This document shows, piece by piece, positions 9,144 to 15,639 of a stretch of 16,564 bases of DNA (position 1 is the first letter of the stretch; each line of letters starts with the position of its first letter). The notes below the pieces were generated by a model that was not told where the DNA came from, did not search any database, and worked only from the letters and a program-made list of their open reading frames with translations. The translations under genes were made by a program, and so were the position numbers. This DNA comes from Psilocybe azurescens (Eukaryota; Basidiomycota; Agaricomycetes; Agaricales; Agrocybaceae), in assembly GCA_023853785.1 (NCBI GenBank), contig JAJIRX010000372.1, positions 1-16,564 on the forward strand. Reading direction: 5' to 3'.

Positions 9144-9783
9144 ACCCGGCGTTCGCCTTCCGCTCGGCTCCCCTTGCGGGCATCGGGTTGACAACTGACG
9201 TTGGGCATTGTGGGGGAATCTTCGTTCGGCAGTCTTGATTGGCATGGGCCAATTATCCGCTTGGCTCGTGGTTGTTTGGATTGCTGGGTAGTAGGCCGTT
9301 TCGGCGGGGCCTGTTCGCCACAGTGCATTGGTGTTCGACTCACTGCTCCCACCCAGGACCTGGACCACGTTACGAATGGCGTCGAGTATGTGGGAACCAG
9401 GGAGAGCTGGTACCACTAGTCTCGGCTGCTGGACTTGGGGCCCCGCCCTTGTTAGTTACCTCCTGCTGGTGCTGCATCCGCTTCACCCCAGGCTTCCTAA
9501 GACTAGGGTCACTCCTAGTCTATATCCCGCGAGGTTGTTCTTTGTAGATAGGCTTGTTTCTCTACTCTGCATTGAGGCTGGTGTTATATCCCCACAGTAG
9601 CTACCCCGTTATGTGTTCAGCAAGTTCATTTATTGTAGGCTTCAGTGTTTCCAATGGACTCTTAGTAGTTTCGGCGAACAGTTTCTTAGTAGTTACCTGG
9701 TCGGGCATTTGTACTTAGCGACCGGACTGCTTTCAGCACCGGTATACAAATTGATGATTTGAAAAATAAAAATAAAAATAAAA
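9144..9783 (+). other. 3' UTR and AAAAAT-type tail of LINE D
   Basis: Non-coding 3' region homologous to 1450-2095, ending GTATACAAATTGATGATTT and then a tail of about four A-rich units separated by single T's (9761-9783). The stem-loop 9500-9521 is perfect here. No gene seen. Confidence 0.87.
9500..9521 (+). repeat. 3' UTR stem-loop, LINE D
   Basis: AGACTAGG-gtcact-CCTAGTCT, perfect 8-bp arms with a 6-base loop; shared with copies A, C and F. Confidence 0.6.
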
Positions 9784-9796
9784 ACACCCGGTCTGG
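9783..9796. repeat. Target-site duplication, right copy (LINE D)
   Basis: AACACCCGGTCTGG, repeat of 5560-5573. LINE C/E resumes directly after it on the minus strand (AGAGCGGGTTCAT). Confidence 0.93.
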
Positions 9797-10677
9797 AGAG
9801 CGGGTTCATCAGGAGTAGAGTCTCCGTCAGAGCAAGAACATTAGTGTCAGACTCAAAAGAGTCCCACTAGTGCAGAAGATTTCTGGTTTGGACATGGTCT
9901 GAATCGAAGGGAAGGGTGCAGCGATAGTGCCGCAGTTGAAGCGAGAGAGGAAGGCTCTCACAGGATGGGTCGGGGTCAGCGTGGCAAACCGATAGTCAGC
10001 TCGCTCGGACAGACGGCGAAGAAGGAGATTGATAGGGGAGGCCCGCAGGGCCTCCACCCCACCAGTCGGAGAAGTGCGGAAAGCACCGGTAATCCACAAT
10101 GCAGCGAACGCTGCATTGAAGAAGATGATGGAGGGCACCTTTGCAGCGAGTGGCTGCGGAGTACCAGAGATGAAAGCCGTACGTAACTATGGGAAGTGCG
10201 CAGGCGCAATAGAGGACGCGCTTCTGGACAGGGGCGCAGTCCTCGAGTGGAACTACCAAGCATCATCATCGCCTTAACGGTGGACAAAGCCTTGGTGGAG
10301 TAGTATCGGACATGCTCAGTAACGGTGAGCTTGCGGTCAAGTAGAAACCCAAGTACCGCCAGTACAGCTTAGGTTTGAGAGGGGTTGCTCGGTATACGGG
10401 AGCGTAACCCAGATCGACAGGGGATTGTCTTTGGAGTGCGACCGATCAAAGTGGAATACTTCAGACTTGTCGTGCTCCAGTGCGAGTCCAAATTTCTTGA
10501 CCAGCTCGAATATGACACCATAAGCCCGTTTAAGGGCTTCACAGTTGTCGAGAAGGGACTTTGACTGCACCACAAGGGTGCCATCATGACGTACTGAAAG
10601 CAGGAAACACCCACGAGTGAGTGGATCCAGCTCGAAGAGCCTTATGATGAGGGTAAGATAAAGAGCAGAGAGGACTG

Positions 10678-10700
10678 GGGACAGGGCTCCGCCCTGTCCC
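10678..10700. repeat. Perfect hairpin over RT motif B codons (copy E)
   Basis: GGGACAGGGC-TCC-GCCCTGTCCC on the plus strand. The gene is on the minus strand, so the coding loop is GGA (Gly), the reverse complement of the TCC Ser codon in copy B. Confidence 0.85.
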
Positions 10701-11870
10701 ACTCCTACATCTGCCTGGCGGAGGTCAGAGATAGTCACCATATTGTGAGAGCGACTACCAGATGAAGGAAATTTAACGACATATCGCTGAACCTAACTTC
10801 CGAAAAGTAGCAAAACGAGAACTATGGTTGAGTGGTGGCAGAAAACTGAGCAACATCAAAGGCAATGACGCTAGTCTTGAGTCCCTTGGCCCACCCAGCA
10901 CGCACCATGTGCGTCAGGATGAACCGGCATCCTCGGTGGATCGTTGACAGATCCTCTGATCTGATTTGGGTGGAAGACGTATGACGGCGCCATTGAACTG
11001 AATGCGATTGGAAAGCATTTTCTCAATCAATCACAATGGTATTCAAGAGCACAATTGGCCTGAATAGGAGGCTTGTTCAGTTTCGGGATGATAACTGACA
11101 TGGACTCCTTGAAGTGCTTAGGCCAATGCCCCATCCTAAGGCAGGCATTGGCGAGCGCGAGTAAGACGGTGAAGACGTGGGTGGGCCCCCATCAACATCT
11201 TAAGATGAGACCACTTGATGTGGTCCGGCAGGGCCGACACGATTGGAGCAAGAGGCCAAAGCCTCCGCACATCTCAAGTGCAGAGAATGGGACCCATCCC
11301 TGAACGGGCATGTTGGGGAAGGAATCGAGAATGCCGATGTCGGCACGCGGTCCGACGCCGAGTTATACGTGTTGTGGAGAGCATCCCACAACTGAGGAAG
11401 GGCGTGGCAAGGCTGCCCCTGATATTGAATAGCCTAGCACAGTGGTAACTTGTGTTGTTGGACCCAAGACATGAGGTCCCAAGTGCGCTTGTTGGTAATG
11501 GATATTTCTGTGATCCTAGAATCAAAGAAAACCCGTTTGGCGTTTTTAACCGCCTTTCGGTAAAGCTTCCAGTCCTCCGGAGACCATGTTCCCGGTAAGC
11601 CTGAAGCGCGACTGAGCACTCATCCGTCCACCATGGTTGTGAAGCGCCTCGTAATGGTGACCTCTGGAGCAGGCTTCCCATGCTGCAGAGAATGAATCAG
11701 CAATAGCTTGCACCACTGCGTCAATCTGGTCGGGTGTGTTGAGAGGAGCGTGTTCGTCCACTTTCATGGCAAACTCTCCTCAATGACTCTGACAAAGCGG
11801 ATTTGCTCCTCTCTGTCGGCTTTGAGAGCTCTGCGGGCGTGGCCCCAGAATCAGCAGAGATTGATAAAGT

Positions 11871-11890
11871 AGTAGCAAGTAGTAGCAAGC
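11871..11890. repeat. 10-bp tandem duplication in LINE E
   Basis: AGTAGCAAGT is followed by AGTAGCAAGC. Copy D has a single unit at the matching place, so this is a private duplication that shifts the EN/linker frame of E. Confidence 0.75.
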
Positions 11891-12095
11891 GGGATATGAT
11901 CCAACTCACCCATAGCGTTGTGCACCTGGGTGACCTGCGCTGTCAGGGTCGGGTCCGGTTGTACGAATACCAAGTCAATCACTGTTGAGCGAAAGCCTTG
12001 GATGCGGGGGTAGAAGGTCAGCCCGGGTTCACTAAAGGAGCCCGTTGCAAACCTAATTCGGCCGCAGTGTTGAGGAGTTGAGTGGCAACTCCTGG

Positions 12096-12346
12096 TGTTA
12101 GAATTGATATTTCAGACTCAGACTGATGGGATCACATGACAGACACCTATGTAGCTGTAGCACACCACTTGAACTCCTTAGTTACTCACTTCGGACTTCA
12201 GGCAAGTAGATAGCTTAGTTCAGTCTCAATACACTGAATTACTCACTTCGGACTTCAGGCCCTCATTGCCACTCTGTCTGATACAGTGTGACCACGAAAC
12301 TGGACCACAGGTGTCTCGCATGTTTCCAAACTCGCCACCTTTAACA
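12096..12346 (+). repeat. 5' LTR of the Copia element
   Basis: This is a 251-bp block from TGTTAG to TTTAACA, almost the same as the solo LTR at 6100-6351. It contains the same paired direct repeat (12180-12203 and 12237-12260). It is followed at once by a primer-binding site, which shows that it is the left LTR of a plus-strand element. I cannot place a TATA box or transcription start with confidence. Confidence 0.94.
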
Positions 12347-12358
12347 GGTTATGGGCCC
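12347..12358 (+). promoter_or_regulatory. Primer-binding site complementary to initiator tRNA-Met anticodon arm
   Basis: GGTTATGGGCCC starts directly after the LTR. Its complement, GGGCCCATAACC, is the anticodon stem-loop sequence (anticodon CAT) found in many eukaryotic initiator tRNA-Met genes. Priming from an internal cut of tRNA-iMet (half-tRNA) is known for Drosophila copia and several fungal Copia elements. The match is from memory of tRNA-iMet; the host's own tRNA was not checked. Confidence 0.82.
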
Positions 12359-12552
12359 CACGCACATTGCGCTTTAATCTCAATTTCATCGAAAAGTCTC
12401 AACTTTTCATTTCCACACTCTTCGTGGTTTTCGCTCGCACTGGCTGCGCCCGTGCTCGTACCGCCACCTCATCACATTACAACGTTCCGCACACGTTCCC
12501 GCACGTCTCTGCTCACTACCACCATGTCACATCACTCCTATCTCGCACAATC
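12359..12552 (+). other. Copia 5' leader between primer site and gag
   Basis: A C/T-rich untranslated leader of about 190 bases precedes the gag ATG. The frame is open upstream of the ATG, but the amino acids there are not gag-like, so I do not include them in the gene. Confidence 0.7.
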
Positions 12553-12933
12553 ATGTCTTCTTCATCCCTGCCCAATTTTGCAAAACTGAATGCTTCCAAC
12601 TACCCATCTTGGTGTGGTGAAATGCAAGCTTGGCTTTGTGCCCAGGGTGTTTGGTTCATCGTTTCTGGTCAATCCAAGGCCCCTAGGCAGTCCTCACCAC
12701 CCAAGGACACTGAGGAGGCTGCACTCGACGCTTGGAACACCAAATCGGACAAGGCAGCTGGGTACATCTATCTGGGTGTTGAAGAGAATCAGAAGATCCA
12801 TTTTGCCTCTATTTCGGATGATCCAGTCGCTATGTGGGCATCATCCTTTCTTGTTCCGGTACTGCCACGTATCCACCGCGAGAAATTTCTGCTCATCGTC
12901 GCAAACGTTCTACACAAAGCTTTACTTGGGTAA
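12553..12933 (+). pseudogene. gag: Copia gag, truncated (DUF4219/UBN2-type N-terminus)
   Basis: The start is the ATG at 12553 (MSSSSLPNFAKLNASNYPSW). LNxSNYxxWxxEMxAWL followed by a short Trp-containing hydrophobic stretch (GVWFIVSG) is the usual N-terminus of Copia Gag, the capsid-forming part of the polyprotein. The similarity continues through AWNTKSDKAAGYIYLGVEE and ISDDPVAMW (about residue 95). After that the residues no longer look like Gag; the open frame to TAA 12931-12933 is, I think, read-through into the 5' UTR of LINE G. No zinc knuckle, protease, integrase or RT follows, so this copy is non-functional within the window. Confidence 0.84.
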
Positions 12934-12984
12934 TCACACCCAGCATATTACCATTGGCAGCATTAGCTTTGGGTGTCCAAAGCT
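12839..12984 (+). other. Putative 5' UTR of LINE G
   Basis: About 145 bases lie between the last Gag-like codon and the ORF1 ATG (12985). No gene is seen. The exact junction with Copia is not visible because no second copy of this region is present in the window. Confidence 0.5.
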
Positions 12985-14922
12985 ATGCCGCCTAAACAGC
13001 AATCCACAAGGCCACCGTCCCCGTTTCGGTCGGTGACCTCCTCAGCCAGATCCCCTGCAGCTGAACCTTCGTCGACTGCATCCCCGGTCCCTACAGCGGG
13101 CGCTCTCCTGCTGTTCGAGATACCTATAGTCAAGGCCCGGTCCCTGCTTCACGAGGGAGCACGCACGCCCAACCCAGTCGCTCTGCCACGTCATAGAGGC
13201 AGTCGTCTCGTCATTGCACTCCCACGGTTACTGCCAGGGACAACACCGCCCAGCCCTCCGACGCTCCCCTCGCCGGCAAGGTCTGAGGATGAAGATATGG
13301 AGGACTCCCCCTCATACCCATCACTCAGTTATGGAGATTCCGATGTGGTAGAAGATAGTCAAAGGATTATGGGAGCACTCAGGACGATCGTCGGGTATGT
13401 CAATTCTACTCACATCGACCTTCATTCGTCCCCTGTGGGGGCATCCCGCTCAAGCGGTGGTTGATTTCACCCGTGATGCCTTTAATGGGGACCTGGGCAC
13501 TACGCCCACTCCCAAGAACATCCTCCCAATCCGTGCAATTGCGGAGATTCGCTGGCAGAAGACACACTCATTCGGCCGTTGGCCATCGGTCCTACTTCTC
13601 CAGACCTCTCCACATCTCCTCCCCCCCGCTTGGTCTGACCACGGTGGGGCTGGCGATGACAACATCGTTATGACTCCGGCCAAACCTGTTTGTTCCTCTC
13701 GTAGGAGCGCTGCAGGCCAGGCCTCCTATTCGAGCACAGCAGGACAAGGGAAAGGGCGGGCTGACAAGCCCCCTCCTCCTCCCCCTGCTCCTCCTCAACC
13801 CTGCCCCCCGGCCAAGAAACCGGTTGTGCCCAATCAGAGGCCCCCTCCAGTGCCTCCCTCTTCTTCCTGCCCCGTGCGCCCTGCCCCGCTCCTACGCTGA
13901 AGCCGCTTCGCAGAAGGCACATATCCAGCAGCCAGCTACGCCGGCTGCCCCTCCGTCTTCGCCCCCCCCCTCCCACAAGGGTAGGAGGATCCCGAACTAC
14001 ACTTCACACGGCCCCTCAAGGCACCAGATGCTCATCGACGTGGGAGATCATGCGAAGACGCTAATCTCACCACCCTGTTCAAGGACCTGTCTGCTGACGT
14101 CCTCCTCTGCCAGGGCCTTCGTGTTAAGGTCCTTGGTGTTGAAGTTGCCTACGTGGCACTCCGTACCCACCAACAAAGTCCCCAGCGAAGCGTGACACGG
14201 AGATTCTCCGTGGCGCGGTCACTGCTCATTTCAAGACCCTATACAAGTTCACGCCAGGTCGGCATGCCCACGTCCAAGTCGTTTTTACGAATTGTTGACG
14301 TTCCTCGGTTCCAAGGTACTCATTATGACCTGGATCACCTCACCGAACAGGAAGAGGTTGCTTCGGCACTCAAAGCCTCTCCCATTTGGTCTTCATCACA
14401 CACTTCTATGTGTGGATCTCTGCGTAGTTCGCACTTCCAAGGCAAGCACCACCGCCACTGCTTTCTTTGACATCTGGGACACCGCATCTGGTGCCCGCGC
14501 TCACCAGCTTGTCGACAAACAGTTCATGTTCAGGGGTCGCCCCCCTCTGGATACGTTCTAGTTCGAAGAGCTCCGGTGTCCCCCTCTGCACTCGGTGTTG
14601 GAAGTGGTCATCCCGCCGGCCGCTGCCATGCGGTCGCGGCCAAATGTCCATGATGCTCTGGTCCTCACAAGCTGGAGGAGCATCGCGCCGTTGCAGGCTG
14701 CTGCAAAGGCAATCCGGCGGACACCCTCAGGCACCCACGCCTGGTGGAGAGCCCTGCCCTCACACCCCTTGCTGCCCAAATTGCGGAAAGAATCATGGTG
14801 CCCATGAGCGCGCTTGCGTGTTCTGGAGTCACAGGTTCGATCAGCTTTGGCATGTCGAGAAATATCGTCAGGTACGAGCAAATTCTTTTGCGCACCGTCA
14901 ATCCCTAACCAGCAGTCATTAG
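12985..14922 (+). pseudogene. ORF1 (Gag-like nucleocapsid protein) of LINE G, frameshifted
   Basis: Start ATG 12985 (MPPKQQSTRPPSPF). The N-terminal 160 residues (to 13464) are rich in Pro and Ser with an acidic patch SEDEDMEDSP. The reading then moves through other frames: 13450-13900 with a Pro-rich run, 13824-14050 (SYAEAASQKA, then HQMLIDVGD), 14060-14280 mixed, and 14280-14460 (SFLRIVDVPRFQG). The last parts are 14450-14560 (TATAFFDIWDTASGARAHQL) and 14570-14922 with knuckle-like CTRCWKW and a clear third knuckle CPNCGKNHGAHERAC (C-x2-C-x3-H-x6-C, 14773-14817), followed by VFWSHRFDQ. Stop TAG 14920-14922. ORF1 proteins of Tad/jockey-like LINEs bind element RNA. At least five frameshifts make it a pseudogene. 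Confidence 0.83.
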
Positions 14923-14923
14923 G

Positions 14924-15005
14924 ATGAGTCAAACCGTCCAGGACCTTCCGGTTAGAATTTCGAGTTTCAATTGAGCAAAGTCCAGCCTAAGCATAGAAAC
15001 TATAC
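14924..15005 (+). pseudogene. Start of ORF2 (EN N-terminus) of LINE G, cut by LINE F
   Basis: The ATG at 14924 lies one base after the ORF1 stop (TAG-G-ATG). It reads MSQTVQDLPVRISSFN, then TGA (14972-14974), then AKSSLSIETI. The hydrophobic strand ending in Phe-Asn, followed by A-K-S, fits the first strand of APE-like EN, where the Asn is a metal-site residue. The frame is lost at the poly(T) of LINE F. The short length limits confidence. Confidence 0.62.
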
Positions 15006-15639
15006 TTTTTTTTTTTTTTTTTTTTTTATATCATCAATTTGTATACCGGTGCGCAAAAGCAGTCCGGTCGCTAAGTACAAATGCCCGACCAGGTAACTAC
15101 TAAGAAACTGTTCACCGGAAACTACTAAGAGTCCATTGGAAACACTGAAGGCACGATAAATGACCGTGCCGAACACATAACAGGGTAGCTAATGTGGGGA
15201 TGTAACGCCAACCTCGATGCAGAGCCTTATCTACAAAGAACAACCTCAAGGGATATAGCCTAGGAGTGACCCTAGCCTTAGGAAGCCTGGGGTGGAGCAG
15301 ATGCAACACCAGCAGGAGATAACTAACAAGGGCAGGGGTGCCCAAGTCCAGCAGCCAAGACTAGCGGTACCAGCTCTCCCTGGTTCCCACATACTCAACG
15401 CCGTTCGTGAACGTGGCCCAGGTCCTGGGTGAAGGTAGTGAGTCGAACACCAAAGCAAGTGGCAAACAAGCCCCGCCAAAACGGCCTACCCCCAGCATAG
15501 CCAAACAACCACGAGCCAAGCCGATAATTGGCCCATGCCAATCAAGACCGCCAAACAAAGATTCCCCCACAATGCCCAATGTCAGTTGTCAACCGGACGC
15601 CCGCAGTGGGAGCCGAGCGGAAGGCGAACGCTTTCGGGT
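15006..15639 (-). other. Poly(A) tail (as poly-T) and 3' UTR of LINE F
   Basis: T22 at 15006-15027, then the element 3' terminus and a UTR homologous to those of A, C and D. It holds the stem-loop at 15257-15278 with one mismatch (AGCCTAGG/CCTAGCCT). It lacks about a dozen bases present in C near 15226, next to GCAGAGCC. No gene seen. Confidence 0.85.
15257..15278 (-). repeat. 3' UTR stem-loop, LINE F
   Basis: AGCCTAGG-agtgac-CCTAGCCT, 7 of 8 stem positions paired. Confidence 0.5.

Larger units (their letters stand above)
5574..9783 (+). mobile_element. LINE copy D, 5'-truncated insertion in LINE C/E
   Basis: This is the longest LINE copy in the window, plus strand. It starts inside the endonuclease domain (AACACTGCAGCGG, matching minus-strand E at about 12075), so it is 5'-truncated, as is usual for target-primed insertions. 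It then runs through EN C-terminus, linker, RT, thumb, RNase H, finger and 3' UTR. Its tail (9761-9783) is not pure A but a GAAAAAT/AAAAAT-type run. It is bracketed by a 13-14 bp duplication. A solo Copia LTR (6100-6351) interrupts it between linker and RT. Confidence 0.92.
3911..12095 (-). mobile_element. LINE C/E: one minus-strand element, split by LINE D
   Basis: Segments 3911-5573 (C) and 9797-12095 (E) are collinear halves of one minus-strand LINE. C holds the poly(T)/3' UTR end, the finger and RNase H and stops just before the RNase H start. E resumes at precisely that position and runs upstream through thumb, RT and linker into EN. Between them sits LINE D, flanked by a 13-14 bp duplication of the joining sequence (5560-5573 and 9783-9796). 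Removing D and one repeat restores the continuous order seen in copies A, B and D. Copia entered its EN region at 12095/12096, so its 5' end lies outside the window. C/E itself sits in copy B (junction 3910/3911). Confidence 0.87.
9797..12095 (-). pseudogene. ORF2 of LINE C/E, upstream part: EN, linker, RT, thumb (badly decayed)
   Basis: Read on the minus strand from 12095: the EN part gives LLNTAAELGLQRAPLVNPG, FYPRIQGF and DLVFVQPDPTLT, then the linker with PWWTDECSVALQAYREHG (about 11640-11570) and KRVFFDSRITEISITNKRT (about 11540-11480). The RT finger region (about 11420-10760) is heavily damaged. RT palm 10741-10370 is open with GVGQGGALSP (motif B, Ser to Gly). However, the catalytic YVDDG has become SVRHDG through an inserted base and a nearby deleted base (about 10578-10600), so the active site is lost. 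The thumb follows at 10290-9830, in two frames. The region ends at LINE D's duplication on one side and the Copia LTR on the other. This is the most damaged LINE piece in the window. Confidence 0.86.
12096..12838 (+). mobile_element. Ty1/Copia LTR retrotransposon, 5' part
   Basis: A 5' LTR (12096-12346), primer-binding site, leader and the first part of gag are in order on the plus strand. The element entered the EN region of LINE C/E; the five bases before it are CCTGG, which should recur after its 3' LTR outside the window. Gag similarity is lost at about 12838, where I place the start of LINE G. The rest of gag-pol and the 3' LTR are not in the window. The right boundary is uncertain by some tens of bases. 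Confidence 0.87.
12839..15005 (+). mobile_element. LINE copy G, 5' part (5' UTR, ORF1, ORF2 start)
   Basis: A plus-strand LINE 5' end lies inside the Copia gag. It comprises a putative 5' UTR, a broken ORF1 ending in a zinc-knuckle region, and the first codons of ORF2. It is cut at 15005/15006 by the poly(T) of LINE F, and the rest of ORF2 should lie right of F. It is the only piece with an ORF1, so whether it is the same family as A-F cannot be shown from overlapping sequence; order and style make it likely. The left boundary is inferred from loss of Gag similarity. Confidence 0.75.

Noticed and set aside
3911..12095. C and E as two separate LINE insertions
   Set aside because: They share no overlap, meet at the same internal position, and the meeting sequence is the target-site duplication of D.
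12931..12984. ORF1 of G starting at GTG 12973
   Set aside because: A normal ATG follows in frame at 12985, and non-AUG starts should not be assumed in a eukaryotic element.
13592..14900. Long minus-strand open frames across ORF1 of G
   Set aside because: They are antisense to the plus-strand ORF1 with its zinc knuckle, are GC-rich shadows and show no known motif.
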